From the NCBI GenBank assembly GCA_030427205.1, contig JAUHXC010000015.1, forward strand, positions 1 to 64,000: a DNA stretch of 64,000 bases, in the 5' to 3' direction. Both the position numbers and the translations under genes were made by a program. This stretch comes from a bacterium (GTDB taxonomy: Bacteria; Myxococcota_A; Bradymonadia; UBA7976; UBA1532). This document shows positions 27,322 through 36,646 of the stretch, piece by piece. The notes under the pieces were generated by a model. It saw only the letters and a list, made by a program, of their open reading frames with translations. It was not told the origin of the DNA and did no database searches. Each line of letters opens with the position of its first letter. Position 1 is the stretch's first letter.

Positions 27322-27437
27322 GCATCCTCCTTGTGGCGCTGCGGCGGTCCCCGGTATGAGTTCTGCCGGCGCATCCGGCACCGGAGAGATGCGCGAGCGG
27401 CGCGGCGGTCGCCGGGTCGAAAGGGACGGAGGCGCAC
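27322..27437. promoter_or_regulatory. Divergent promoter region moaDE / esterase-like gene
   Basis: The 116 bases between two divergently read genes must hold both promoters. No confident -35/-10 pair or Mo-cofactor riboswitch fold is visible. Confidence 0.3.
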
Positions 27438-30305
27438 ATGATTCGAAGCGAGGTCCGGATTGCATGGCTGTGCGCGCTCGCCGCGTATGCCCTGACCGCG
27501 TGCGGCGGCGATGAGACCGAGCCGGACGATCCGCCGGTCACCGCCGAGCCCGAGCCGGAGGCCGCCGAGCCGGAGCCCGCCGAGCCCGAACCCGAGACCC
27601 CCGAGCCCGAGACCGCCGAACCCGAACCGGAGGCCGCCGAGCCGGAGCCCGAGCCGCCGCCCGAGCGCACATCCCGCCCGAGCGCCTGCGGCGACGCCGC
27701 GACGGCGTCCATCGGCCCATCCGGCGGCGCGCTGACCGTCGGCGTCGACGGCGGCGCGCTCGTCGACGCGACCGTGAGCATCGGGCCGCGGGCCTTCGCC
27801 GGTCAGGTGGGCGTCACGGTGCAGTGTGCGAGCGACGACATCGTCGGCGCGGGCTACGTGCCGCTCGGCAAGCCGCTGCACGTCGCCACCCGCACCCCGC
27901 ATCGCTTCGGCTACGGCAACTGGGCCCGCGTGCGCTATGTCTTCGACGCGACGGCCATGCCCGAGGCGGTGCGCAGCCGCCACCTGCGGCTGTACTGGAA
28001 GGCCGACGACAGCGGGCGCGTCGCCGAGCCGCCGATGGTCAACCCCGAGTTCGATCTCGTCGAGGGCACCGTCGCCTTCGATACGCCGGGCCTGGGGGTC
28101 TTCCAGGTGGGCTATCGCGCCGACGCCGGTCAGCCGGTCTCGCGGCGGTTCGCCTACCGGGCCATCGCTGGCATCTCGATGGGCGCGGGCGGCGCGGCCT
28201 ACTTCGCCACCAAGCACCACGAGAAGTTCGACTACATCATGCCGCTCGGCGGCGCGGTCGACTGGGTCTACCTGCTCGACTACATCACGACCCGGCTGAC
28301 CGGCGGCTTCTGCCGCCACGATCAGGGCGGCGGCCTCGGCGCGTGGTGCGGGGTCGAGCACACCGGCCAGCAGTTCGAGCACCGCGGGGTCAACTACAAC
28401 AACTTCTACTATCAGGACAGCGGCGGCAGCTTCGATCGCGAGGAGTACGGCAAGCTCTTCCAGGACCTCGCCTTCGCCTATGGCAACCCGCTGATGTACA
28501 ACCCCGACAGCCCCTACCTGCCGCCGGGCGTGCCCAACGAAGAGCTGCTGCGGCCCGTGGCCCAGCGCTGCGCCGCCGAGTGCCGCGGCGAGCGCTGCCC
28601 GCCGCCGGAGACCTTCACCATCGAGCGCGGGTTCTACGACGACGAGTACAACCCCGACGGCGATCTGCCGGTGATCATGTTCTGCGACGGCGAGGACGGC
28701 GAGCCGCTCGGCAAGTTCGACGGCAACGAACCCCACGACAAGCCCAGCGATCTGGTGCTGGCGGTCGACCTGAACGGCAACGGCCGCCGCGACACCTACG
28801 AGCCGGTCATCCGCAACATGTACGAGCCCTATGGCGACGTCGGCTGCGACTCGGTGCCGTCGAGTAGCGAGCCGGGCTACGACCCGATCGCCAACCCCGA
28901 TCCGGCGGGCGACGACTACGACTGGTACCGCAACCCGCTGGGCACCGAAGGCAACTGGATGTACGACGGCTTCGAAGCCTGCGGCGGCGACGGCGCCGAG
29001 CCCTATATCGACGCGGGCATCGACGGGCTGCTCGGCACCCCGCAGTACCGCGACGGCGGCTACGACTGGGGCGAGGGCAACGGTCGCTTCGACTACAACC
29101 CCAACTACCAGCGGGCGCTCGAGCTCAACGGCGGCTCGATGTACCTGAAGCTGACCCCCGAGCAGCGGGCGCGCCTGCAGGTGTGGACCGATGGCGGCAT
29201 CCGCGACCTGTTCAACTTCGCCACCGCGGCCAACCACTGGATGGGGCGGCTGCAGGCGGGCGGGCAGAACGTGGGCATCTACGACGACTTCCCGCGGATC
29301 ATGCCCGAGGACGTCGTGGGGGCCTACCTGCCCGGCCGCTACAGCGATCCCTTCGGCGAGCTGGGCCAGAGCGTTCTGATGCGCTATGGCGACCCGTGGC
29401 TGGACGACGAGACGATCCTCGAGACCCAGGACGGCCAGCACGTCGGAACCACGATCCAGGCGCTCAACCGCTTCATGTCGATGTACGACTGGGTCCACAA
29501 TCGCTGGGAGCACCTCGAGTTCGGCCGGGCCAACGCGGCGTATGGCAGCCGGACGGAGACCGTATTCTTCCACAGCGAGCGCTTCGGCAAGACGTTCCGC
29601 TACGCGATCACCGTGCCCCCGGGCTACGACGACCCGGCGGCCACCGACGAGCGATACCCTCTGCTCATCCTGCTGCACGGCTACGGCCAACGGCCCGAAG
29701 ACCTGCCCGGCACCGGGGTGCTGCTCAGCGGGCCGATGGTCAGCGGGGCGTGGGCCCGCAGCCTGATCGTGAGCCCCGACGGCTCGTGCGGGCGCAACGA
29801 CCTGCGGCAGTGCAACGACGGCATCGACAACGACAAGGACGGCCTGGTCGATGCGGGCGACGACGCCGAGAGGCGCGTGCGCTGCGCCCGCGACGCGGAG
29901 TGCACCACCGGCTATCGCTGCCGGCCCCAGACGTTCGGCAAGCAGGGCAAGGGCGAGGCGCGCTGGTGCTGTCGCGAAGGCATGGCCCACTGCGGCCCGC
30001 CGGATCCCCAGTGCGGGCTGCGGGCGGACAACAAGAGCGAAGGCGGCGCGGTGACCTACTGCTCCGACGGCGTCGACAACGACCGCGACGGCCTCACCGA
30101 TCTGGAGGACGAGGGCTGCATGGGTCTGCTGCACCTCGACACCGAGGCCGACTGCCGCGAGGGCTCGTTCTACACCGCCCATCAGGCCCGCAAGGACGGC
30201 ACCCCCGGTGGGCCCGACTGGGAGGGCGCCCTGCTCGACATGATCGATCACATCGACACCCACTATCGCACCCGCCGGCCGGAGACGGTCACCGTCCCTC
30301 GCTGA
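27438..30305 (+). CDS. Esterase-like lipoprotein with permuted alpha/beta-hydrolase motifs
   Basis: Lipoprotein of 955 residues: lipobox ALTAC near residue 22, then a Pro-Glu-rich linker to about 75, and GGAGG five bases before the ATG. It carries the signatures of the esterase D/feruloyl-esterase group in reversed order. The nucleophile elbow GISMG (Ser247) with AYFATKHHEKFDYI comes first. The oxyanion strand LLILLHGYGQ (His747) and LIVSPDG come about 500 residues later. The helix that normally precedes the nucleophile (MIDHIDTHYRTR) is at the very C-terminus. Two NDGIDND/DRDGLTD calcium-like segments (about 793-885) interrupt the second half. The substrate is unknown; enzymatic activity is inferred from Ser247 only. 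Confidence 0.8.
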   Translation: MIRSEVRIAWLCALAAYALTACGGDETEPDDPPVTAEPEPEAAEPEPAEPEPETPEPETAEPEPEAAEPEPEPPPERTSRPSACGDAATASIGPSGGALTVGVDGGALVDATVSIGPRAFAGQVGVTVQCASDDIVGAGYVPLGKPLHVATRTPHRFGYGNWARVRYVFDATAMPEAVRSRHLRLYWKADDSGRVAEPPMVNPEFDLVEGTVAFDTPGLGVFQVGYRADAGQPVSRRFAYRAIAGISMGAGGAAYFATKHHEKFDYIMPLGGAVDWVYLLDYITTRLTGGFCRHDQGGGLGAWCGVEHTGQQFEHRGVNYNNFYYQDSGGSFDREEYGKLFQDLAFAYGNPLMYNPDSPYLPPGVPNEELLRPVAQRCAAECRGERCPPPETFTIERGFYDDEYNPDGDLPVIMFCDGEDGEPLGKFDGNEPHDKPSDLVLAVDLNGNGRRDTYEPVIRNMYEPYGDVGCDSVPSSSEPGYDPIANPDPAGDDYDWYRNPLGTEGNWMYDGFEACGGDGAEPYIDAGIDGLLGTPQYRDGGYDWGEGNGRFDYNPNYQRALELNGGSMYLKLTPEQRARLQVWTDGGIRDLFNFATAANHWMGRLQAGGQNVGIYDDFPRIMPEDVVGAYLPGRYSDPFGELGQSVLMRYGDPWLDDETILETQDGQHVGTTIQALNRFMSMYDWVHNRWEHLEFGRANAAYGSRTETVFFHSERFGKTFRYAITVPPGYDDPAATDERYPLLILLHGYGQRPEDLPGTGVLLSGPMVSGAWARSLIVSPDGSCGRNDLRQCNDGIDNDKDGLVDAGDDAERRVRCARDAECTTGYRCRPQTFGKQGKGEARWCCREGMAHCGPPDPQCGLRADNKSEGGAVTYCSDGVDNDRDGLTDLEDEGCMGLLHLDTEADCREGSFYTAHQARKDGTPGGPDWEGALLDMIDHIDTHYRTRRPETVTVPR

Positions 30306-30409
30306 GCCCGCGGGCCCCACGCGACCCCCTTTCCCACCGAGAATTTGAGATGAAACGCCGCTCTCGCGTAGGGTCGGGCGGTTGACCCCTCTGCCTCGGG
30401 AGGAAAGAG

Positions 30410-31816
30410 ATGAGCGGTCGGATCATCGGCAGCGTCGTATTGGGTGTCTTCGCGGCCTTCGCCGTCGGCTGCGTGCCGGCGGGCGGCGAAGAAGAGATCA
30501 CCGATATCGGTATCCGGGACATCGGCCCCGCGGTCGTGCTCGACATGTTCGTGCCCCGCGAAATGGGCAATGACGATCCGATCGACGTGGGCACGGACGA
30601 CGATCCCGACGGGTCGATCGCCGACGACGCCGCGCCGGTCGTCGACATGGCACCGCCGGTCGAGCGGGGCGACGCCGACTGTCGGGCGCTCGACGCCTGC
30701 CTGCGGGCTTGCGGCGACGCCGACTGCTCACGCCGCTGCCGGGAGATGGCGCCGCCGGAGGGCGCGGCGCTCTACGACGCGATCTTCATCTGCGCCCGGG
30801 AGAGTGGCTGCACCGAGCCGGGCGGCGCGCTCAACGAGGTGTGCATGGAGACCAACTGCAGCGACGAGCGGCTGGCCTGCTTCGGTCCGCCCGCGCCGCT
30901 CGACTGCCAGGGCCTCAACGCCTGCCTCGGCCAATGCGCCGAAGGCGACCAGGAGTGCATCGACAGCTGCAACGGCGCCGCCAGCGAAGAGGGCCGCCGC
31001 ACCTTCGAGGGCCTCGTGCAGTGCATCGACGAGGCCGCCTGCGCGCCCGAGGACGCCGCCTGCCGCCAGGGCGCCTGCGCCGACTTCCTCGAGGCCTGCT
31101 TCGGCGTGGCGGTGGTGCCGGTGGGCGACAGCGACTGCGAGACCCTCGCGGCGTGCATCAACGCCTGCGAGCCGGGCGACGCCGACTGCACCAACGGCTG
31201 CTTCGGCGACAGCGCGCCCGAGGCGTTCAATACCTATCAGGCGGCCATCGACTGCCTGCGGGCCGCCGAGGCGCAGTGCCCCGAGGGCGATCAGGCGTGC
31301 ACCCAGGAGATCTGCGAGGCGGAGATCCGGGCGTGCATCCCCAACGACGGCCCCACCCCCGGCGGACCGGGCACCTGCGAGCAGTTCGACGACTGCCTGC
31401 GCGAGTGCCCCGACAACGACCAGCCGTGCATCGACGCGTGTATCGAAGCCACCAGCCAGGAAGGCTTCGACCAGTACCTGGCCTTCGTCGACTGCCTCAA
31501 CATGCAGTGCCCCGAAGGCTCGGCCCCCTCGTGCGGGCTCATCAGCTGCGAAGGCCCCATCGAGGCCTGCCTCGGTGAGGTCGCCGTCCCCCGCGGCGCC
31601 CTGGGCTGCTCGGCGTTCAACGACTGCCTCGGCACCTGCGCCGAGGGCGATCAGGCCTGCACCGACCGCTGCATCAACTCGGCGAGCGCCCGGGGCTACG
31701 ACCTGCTGCTCGGCGCGATCAACTGCGTCAACGACTCGGGCTGCGCGCCGGGGGACGCCGACTGCCAGCAGCTCAACTGCGGCGCCGAGATCAACGCCTG
31801 CTTCAACGACTTCTGA
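30410..31816 (+). CDS. Cys-rich lipoprotein with about five tandem modules
   Basis: Predicted lipoprotein (AVGC near residue 21; GGAGG upstream of the ATG). After an acidic linker (about 25-85) come five or six modules of about 70 residues. Each has the spacing C..LxxCLxxCxxxDxxCxxxC, a helix and further Cys pairs (for example CQGLNACLGQCAEGDQECIDSC). The even, regular Cys pattern suggests disulfide-stabilised helical hairpins outside the cytoplasm. A similar Cys-rich tail occurs in the 50320 gene. There are no catalytic motifs; the role is unknown. It converges with the small membrane gene, overlapping by 14 bases. Confidence 0.8.
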   Translation: MSGRIIGSVVLGVFAAFAVGCVPAGGEEEITDIGIRDIGPAVVLDMFVPREMGNDDPIDVGTDDDPDGSIADDAAPVVDMAPPVERGDADCRALDACLRACGDADCSRRCREMAPPEGAALYDAIFICARESGCTEPGGALNEVCMETNCSDERLACFGPPAPLDCQGLNACLGQCAEGDQECIDSCNGAASEEGRRTFEGLVQCIDEAACAPEDAACRQGACADFLEACFGVAVVPVGDSDCETLAACINACEPGDADCTNGCFGDSAPEAFNTYQAAIDCLRAAEAQCPEGDQACTQEICEAEIRACIPNDGPTPGGPGTCEQFDDCLRECPDNDQPCIDACIEATSQEGFDQYLAFVDCLNMQCPEGSAPSCGLISCEGPIEACLGEVAVPRGALGCSAFNDCLGTCAEGDQACTDRCINSASARGYDLLLGAINCVNDSGCAPGDADCQQLNCGAEINACFNDF

Positions 31817-32378
31817 CGCCCTCGCCGGCGAACATCTCCGCCGGCAGCGCCTCGAAGTGCACCTGCGCCGCCTCGTCGAGACAGGCGGCGAACGCCGTCG
31901 CCAGGTACGCGTCGCCCCACCGCGGCGGGCGTCGATCGACGAAACGGGCCTGAAGCTCGGCGTCGAGCACCCACTCGGCGTGGTAGACCCCCGCCGGGCT
32001 GACGCCGAGCCCCACCTCGACCCCATCGGCCGCCTCGACCTGCAGCCGCCGCACACCCAGCAGGAGAAAGCGGGCCCCGACGGCATGGGTCGTATGACCG
32101 CCGGGATGGCTCACCGAGAGATGGTGCCGATAGCGCGCGCCGTCCGCGCTGATCGAGTAGGCCACCGCCAGCCCGGCGCGGGTCACGGTCGCCCGCGGAT
32201 CGACCTCGCTCAGCGGCTCGTCGAAGCGGTCGAGCGCCGCCGCCCGCAGGCTGTCGAGCCGCTCGACGAACGCGCGTACGTGGTCGAGTCCGAAGACCGC
32301 GCCAAAACGGCGCCATGCCCGGAGGCCCAGCGCGATGACGGCCGCGACCACGAGCGCGATGAGCCAGAATGGGGACAC
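31803..32378 (-). CDS. Single-pass membrane protein of unknown function
   Basis: A 191-residue protein with one N-terminal membrane helix (FWLIALVVAAVIALGL, residues 3-19), then a soluble alpha/beta domain containing VTRAGLAVAYSIS and GARFLLLGVRRLQVE. I recognise no family. The start is GTG 32378, since GGGAGG lies six bases upstream on the minus strand. An in-frame TTG at 32405 would add a basic stretch. The 3' end overlaps the convergent Cys-rich gene by 14 bases. Confidence 0.65.
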   Translation of the reverse strand: MSPFWLIALVVAAVIALGLRAWRRFGAVFGLDHVRAFVERLDSLRAAALDRFDEPLSEVDPRATVTRAGLAVAYSISADGARYRHHLSVSHPGGHTTHAVGARFLLLGVRRLQVEAADGVEVGLGVSPAGVYHAEWVLDAELQARFVDRRPPRWGDAYLATAFAACLDEAAQVHFEALPAEMFAGEGVRSR

Positions 32379-32539
32379 TCGGCGCCTCCCGCGTCTGCCG
32401 GACAATACCGCAAGCGGTCGCCGATGCGCAGCGACACCTTCACGACAGCCGCTCGATGGGCCATGCAGCTGACCTGAAGGTCACTAAAACTGTGGGAAGA
32501 CCTTTGACGACGCTTCCAGTGACGCATACCTTCGAGACT

Positions 32540-33070
32540 ATGGAAAGCGGCCCCCAGTCTGCGTCTCGGCCTGCGCTTCGGCCTGCGCTGCGTCCTGCGC
32601 TGAATCGAAGTATCGGGCGCATATGCCTCACGGCGTTCGTCGCCGCGAGCGCCGCCGTGGGGTGCGACGAGCCGGCCCCCGATCCGACCGTGCGCATCGG
32701 CAGCAGCGTCGAGCCGCTGCGCCACGGCGAGATCGATGAGGGCAGCACCGTATGGATCACATACGGCCTGCAGGGCGGCTACCACATCTGGGGCAGCCTG
32801 CAGGCGCAGCACATCGATCCCGATGACGTGCGCATGCAGTTCGACCTGTTCACCGACGGCGAGCAGATCGGCGGGGCCGACTATCGCGACGATCTGCGCC
32901 GCGGCCCCGACGGCCCGTACGAGTACGGCGGCGTGACGGTCTTCATCTACGACGACGTTGCGGTCGACGGCCTCGACGGCCGCACGGTGGAGATGACCCT
33001 GCGCCTGACCGACGGCGCCGGTCGACTCGCCGAGGATCGCATCGCGGTGCGCGCTCGGTGCTGCGAATGA
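32540..33070 (+). CDS. Small lipoprotein
   Basis: Predicted 176-residue lipoprotein with a basic, RPAL-repeat-bearing N-terminus, hydrophobic core LTAFVAASAAVGC and lipobox Cys at about residue 42. The mature domain is beta-rich (GSTVWITYGLQGGYHIWG, then VTVFIYDD). It resembles small carbohydrate-binding or beta-sandwich folds, but I cannot assign a family. The ATG at 32540 lacks a clear ribosome-binding site. TTGACG at 32504 might be a -35 element. Downstream is a 434-base gap. Confidence 0.6.
   Translation: MESGPQSASRPALRPALRPALNRSIGRICLTAFVAASAAVGCDEPAPDPTVRIGSSVEPLRHGEIDEGSTVWITYGLQGGYHIWGSLQAQHIDPDDVRMQFDLFTDGEQIGGADYRDDLRRGPDGPYEYGGVTVFIYDDVAVDGLDGRTVEMTLRLTDGAGRLAEDRIAVRARCCE
32567..32602 (+). 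repeat. Three tandem 12-base repeats (RPAL)
   Basis: CGGCCTGCGCTT, CGGCCTGCGCTG and CGTCCTGCGCTG, encoding RPALRPALRPAL in the n-region of the lipoprotein signal peptide. The length may vary between strains. Confidence 0.8.
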
Positions 33071-33504
33071 GCCGCCCGACCCGAACGGTGACAAAATGCG
33101 ACGCGTAGTGGGACACTCGTGACACAATCGGCGCCAACCGACGTATCGGTCGAGTCACCCGCCTCGTTACGAGGAACATCGGGCCACATGGCCCTTGTCT
33201 GGGCCCCTTGGCATGGTAATTTCTTTCGGACCTGGCCCGGTCGCGCTCCGCGGGGAGCGGCGGACGCGACGGGGCATGGTGATCGCCGCACCGACTCCTC
33301 TCGAGGGGCCGTGCCCGGTGACCGTGATCGCGCCCTGCGGCGGGCGCTCGTTCGTGCCGACGCTGTGTCGGCCAGTGACTTGAGGGGCCATCGGCCATAG
33401 ACATCTCACGCCCGAGCACCTCGGAGATCCCGGGGACCGAATCCGATGCGCCGTCTGATGCGGAGCGCGGTGGGCAACATCGAGACAGGGGAACCGCCGG
33501 AACC
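33071..33504. other. 434-base intergenic region before the GRAS operon
   Basis: No credible gene on either strand. It contains a GGGCCA-CA-TGGCCC palindrome (33181-33194) and a rare A/T patch (33215-33224) next to TGGCATG. It presumably carries the promoter of the signalling operon starting at 33505. No clear -35/-10 pair is seen. Confidence 0.5.
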
Positions 33505-34638
33505 ATGTCGCCTCCCGGGCCACCGTCGAGAATGCAGCCGTCGATCTACGAGGCGCTGCTGCAGGCGTGTCAGCAGATGCTGCGCCATCGGGAGACCTTC
33601 GCCAAGGTCACGCTCGAGCGGCACATCCTGCGCAGGGTCGACGAGACGACGAGCAACCCGGCGCTGCTCGGGCACCTGGTCTCCGAGGCCTTGATGTCGC
33701 GGCTCGACCGCTCGCTGGTGGCGAGCAAGAACATCTACGTCGCCGACTTCGACATCCCCCAGATCGACCTCTTCTACGAGATGGCGACGGCGTATCCGCA
33801 CATCTACCTGAGCCACAACATCGCCAACGTCGCCCTCGCCGACGAGATGGCCCGCCTCGAGGCGGTCACGCTGCTGGAGATCGGCATCGGCAAAGGCACG
33901 CAGGTCGAGCAGCTGCTCGAGCGCCTCGCCCGCCATCCGCGGCGCACGACGCGGCGGGTACAGCTCATCGCCATCGACCCCGACCCGGCCAACCTGCAGG
34001 ACGCCAGCATCCGCGTGCGCACGCTCGCCGGGCGGCTGCCCTTCTCGGTCGAGATCAAGACCCGGCTCGGCCTCATCGAGCAGATGCCCATCGAGCTGCT
34101 CGCCGGGCTGCTCGGCCGGACCCATGGCGAACTGGTCATCAACTCGGCCTATACGCTGCACCACATCCTGCCCGCGGCGAACGACAACACGGTGCGCACG
34201 CAGGTCTTGCGCAAGCTCGCGGCGCTCGGACCGCGGCTCGTGACCCTGATCGAGCCCGACTCCAACCACCACGAAGAAGGCCTGACCAAGCGGTTCAACA
34301 ATTGCTGGATCCACTTCAAGGCGGTCTTCGAATTGATCGACGAAGCGCCGCTCGAGCCCGCGGTCAAGTTCACCATCAAGGAGAAGTTCTTCGGCCGGGA
34401 GATCCGCGATATGTTCGGCGTGAGCGACGCTTTCCGCTGCGAGCGGCACGAAGCGACCACCGACTGGGTCGAACGTCTGGCGCGGGCCGGTTTCGAAGGC
34501 GCGACGCCGCCCCCGGTTGCGGACATACCCGAGCGGTGTGAGGTCACCTCACAGGACGGCGTCGTCCTGCTCGGCCATCGCGGGCGCAACCTGATTTCGG
34601 TGCTGGTGCAGCGCCTCGCCCGGGGAAGCGGAAAGTGA
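33505..34638 (+). CDS. Bacterial GRAS-domain (Rossmann methyltransferase-fold) protein
   Basis: A 377-residue protein matching the GRAS family, better known as plant transcriptional regulators; its bacterial members are predicted small-molecule SAM methyltransferases. The family signatures appear in order: VTLLEIGIGKGTQ (about 123-135, SAM-binding loop, intact glycines), an acidic strand LIAIDPD, VINSAYTLHHIL (about 212), LVTLIEPDSNHHEEG (about 247), NNCWIHFKAVFELID and the terminal WVERLARAGF helix. The start is ATG 33505, with ATG 33532 as alternative; neither has a strong ribosome-binding site. It heads a tight operon with phosphatase, kinase-like and STAS-like genes, implying a signalling role. 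Substrate unknown. Confidence 0.85.
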   Translation: MSPPGPPSRMQPSIYEALLQACQQMLRHRETFAKVTLERHILRRVDETTSNPALLGHLVSEALMSRLDRSLVASKNIYVADFDIPQIDLFYEMATAYPHIYLSHNIANVALADEMARLEAVTLLEIGIGKGTQVEQLLERLARHPRRTTRRVQLIAIDPDPANLQDASIRVRTLAGRLPFSVEIKTRLGLIEQMPIELLAGLLGRTHGELVINSAYTLHHILPAANDNTVRTQVLRKLAALGPRLVTLIEPDSNHHEEGLTKRFNNCWIHFKAVFELIDEAPLEPAVKFTIKEKFFGREIRDMFGVSDAFRCERHEATTDWVERLARAGFEGATPPPVADIPERCEVTSQDGVVLLGHRGRNLISVLVQRLARGSGK

Positions 34639-34645
34639 GGGGATC

Positions 34646-35185
34646 ATGAAGGAGAGCGAAGAGAAGCCGGTTCGCGTATTCGGCGCGCTGCTGGTCGGCT
34701 ACGCTCAAGCGTGCGTCAACCTGAACATCGTCGCCGGTCGACGGGGCGCGGAGTTGATCGGCGGGCTCGAGGTCAACCGGTGGTACCCGCTCTCCCGCCT
34801 GCGGCGCCTGGAGCGGCTGGTGCTCGAGAGCTACGAGAACACCGGGGCGATCATGGAGCGGGTCGGCATGGAGATGATGTTCGGCTGGTACCACTACGGG
34901 CCCGGCCGCGATCTGGTGCAGAGCGGCGCCGACTTCCTGCGCTTCCAGTCGGGCAGCGAGGGCTACGCCAGCGTCATCGACGGCCCCGACTCGCTGCTCG
35001 GCGAGTTCACCCTGGTGTCCGAAGACCGCGAGGCCGGCCGCGCGACCCTGCGCTCGACCACGCCGCTGAATCGCGACATGGAGCGCGGCGTGCTCATCGG
35101 TGGCATGAAGGCCCCCGGTGATCTCGACTTCGTCGACGTGGCCTACATGCCCGAGCGGCAGGCCTTCTCCATCGAGTACCACTGA
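34646..35185 (+). CDS. Unknown protein in GRAS signalling operon
   Basis: A 179-residue soluble protein with GAGGGG four bases before its ATG. An N-terminal strand (VRVFGALLVGYAQACV) is followed by helices (WYPLSRLRRLERLVLESYENTGAIMERV cut into two) and a beta sheet (GEFTLVSE, then RATLRSTTP). The layout is reminiscent of small V4R/heme-NO-type or DUF2378 sensor domains, but no diagnostic Cys or His ligand set is visible. Seven bases after the GRAS stop and seven before the phosphatase start, it is clearly part of the operon. It may be a sensor or substrate-binding partner. Confidence 0.6.
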   Translation: MKESEEKPVRVFGALLVGYAQACVNLNIVAGRRGAELIGGLEVNRWYPLSRLRRLERLVLESYENTGAIMERVGMEMMFGWYHYGPGRDLVQSGADFLRFQSGSEGYASVIDGPDSLLGEFTLVSEDREAGRATLRSTTPLNRDMERGVLIGGMKAPGDLDFVDVAYMPERQAFSIEYH

Positions 35186-35192
35186 GGCCGTG

Positions 35193-36113
35193 ATGATCTC
35201 TCTCGACGAACTGCTGGCGCTCGACACACCGCCCGCCGACCTGATGCTGTCCCAGGCCGATCTCAAGCGGCTCTACTGGAAGTACCGCGGCCTGCTCAAG
35301 GATCAGCAGCGGGATCAGGCGTATTGGGCGGCGACCAACGACAACTTGACCCAGGCCTTTCTCAAGCTCGACGAGAAGGAGAAACACCTCGCCCGGGCCT
35401 ATGAGATCATCCGCGACGATCTGCGGGTCGCCAGCCGCATCCAGCAGAGCCTGCTGCCTTCGAACTTCAGCCCGCCCGAGCTGGACATCGCGGTCTACAA
35501 CCGCCAGCTCACCGACGTCGGCGGCGACTATTACGACTTCTTCCGCACCCGCTCGGGGCGTACCGCCATCGGGCTCTTCGACATCTCGGGGCACGGGGTC
35601 TCCGCCGCGCTGGTCATGGCGTTCCTCAAGGCGCAGTTCACCCTGGCCCTCGACCACCTCGAAGCCCCCGGGGCGATCGTCGACGCGGTCAACCAGCGCT
35701 CCTACGGCTTCCTGCGCGAGGTGAAGAAGTACGCGACGGTGAACTTCGTGGTGCTCGACCAGGACGCGCTGACCTACGCCGCCGGCGGGGGCTTCGGCCT
35801 CGTGATGCATCGCGCCGGGGTCTCGACCTTCGAGAAACGGGCGCCCTTTCTCGGCCTGCGGCAGCGCAGCTACCCGCAGTACACCCTGCCGTTCGCCGAG
35901 GGCGACCTGCTCGTGATGTACACCGACGGGATCCCGGAGTCGCAGGACACCGACGGGCGGGACTACACCGTGCGCCGGCTCAACGACCTGATCGTCGAGC
36001 ACGGCGACGAGCCGCCGGCGACGATCCTCGAGCGCTGCATCGCCGACTACGAGGCGTTCCGTCACGAGGTCTCCGACGACGTCACGCTGATCATCGCGAG
36101 GAGGAAGGCGTGA
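35193..36113 (+). CDS. SpoIIE-family PP2C-type serine phosphatase
   Basis: A 306-residue phosphatase. An N-terminal helical/coiled-coil segment (about 25-95) leads into SRIQQSLLP, the usual entry to RsbU/SpoIIE domains. The catalytic core has metal-binding Asp residues in DVGGDYYDFF and LFDISGHGVSAAL, YAAGGGFG, and the terminal DGIPES...SDDVTLIIARR. RsbU-type enzymes dephosphorylate STAS anti-anti-sigma proteins; such a protein is encoded at 36643. The start ATG 35193 follows GAGG. The next gene overlaps its stop (GTGA). Confidence 0.92.
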   Translation: MISLDELLALDTPPADLMLSQADLKRLYWKYRGLLKDQQRDQAYWAATNDNLTQAFLKLDEKEKHLARAYEIIRDDLRVASRIQQSLLPSNFSPPELDIAVYNRQLTDVGGDYYDFFRTRSGRTAIGLFDISGHGVSAALVMAFLKAQFTLALDHLEAPGAIVDAVNQRSYGFLREVKKYATVNFVVLDQDALTYAAGGGFGLVMHRAGVSTFEKRAPFLGLRQRSYPQYTLPFAEGDLLVMYTDGIPESQDTDGRDYTVRRLNDLIVEHGDEPPATILERCIADYEAFRHEVSDDVTLIIARRKA

Positions 36114-36646
36114 TCTCGGAAGCCGACCTCGGCCGGACATCGATGACGCTCGCCTACGAGTTCCAACCGGTGCGCAACATCATCTGCGATCTCAGCGGCC
36201 TCATCGGGCGCGCCGTGCGCGAGCTGGTCGACGCCTTCTATCCGCGCATCGCCGGGCAGCGGGTCGAGGTGCTCATCGCCGAGCTGGTCGACAACATGCT
36301 GCAGAACGTCTTCGATCCCGACAGCGCCATCTCGATGAAGATGACCGTCGCGGACGGGCAACTGCATCTGCGCACCCGCAATACAGCACACACCGAGAGC
36401 TACGAGTGGGTCAGCGGGCACATCGCGGCCATCCGCGAGGCCCGCGCGGCGGGCACCCTGAGGGAGCTCATGCGAAAGACGATCGTGGAGCGGCGGCGCA
36501 AGCAGCTCACCGGCGGGCTCGGCTTCATCCGCCTGGTACACGAGTCGCGCTTCGACCTCGAAGTGGATTACGACGACGGCGAGCTGGTCATCGACGCCCG
36601 GCTCGACCTCAACGCGCTGGCCGAAGGCAAGGGAGACGCACGGTGA
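36110..36646 (+). CDS. GHKL-like kinase of SiaB/DUF6272 type
   Basis: A 178-residue protein resembling SiaB-type kinases of partner-switching systems. It has an N-box-like helix, VEVLIAELVDNMLQNV, with the Glu-Asn pair, then a beta sheet, a helical lid-like region (REARAAGTLRELMRKTIVE) and QLTGGLGFIRLVHES in the G2-box position. The G1 DxGxG box is not evident, as is usual for this subfamily. GTG 36110 overlaps the phosphatase stop and has GAGGAGG five bases upstream. It probably phosphorylates the STAS-like protein that follows. Confidence 0.72.
   Translation: MISEADLGRTSMTLAYEFQPVRNIICDLSGLIGRAVRELVDAFYPRIAGQRVEVLIAELVDNMLQNVFDPDSAISMKMTVADGQLHLRTRNTAHTESYEWVSGHIAAIREARAAGTLRELMRKTIVERRRKQLTGGLGFIRLVHESRFDLEVDYDDGELVIDARLDLNALAEGKGDAR

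Noticed and set aside
27255..30320. A 1021-codon open frame on the minus strand
   Set aside because: Opposite the esterase-like lipoprotein, which has a good ribosome-binding site and recognisable motifs. The minus translation has none.
33209..33224. Sigma-54-like promoter TGGCATG-GTAA-TTTCT
   Set aside because: The -12 element lacks the required GC (TTTC rather than TTGC), and no sigma-54 activator is adjacent.
32943..33506. Minus-strand frame filling the gap before the GRAS operon
   Set aside because: The translation is Arg/Pro/Ser-rich with no domain, signal or ribosome-binding site, and it overlaps two real genes.
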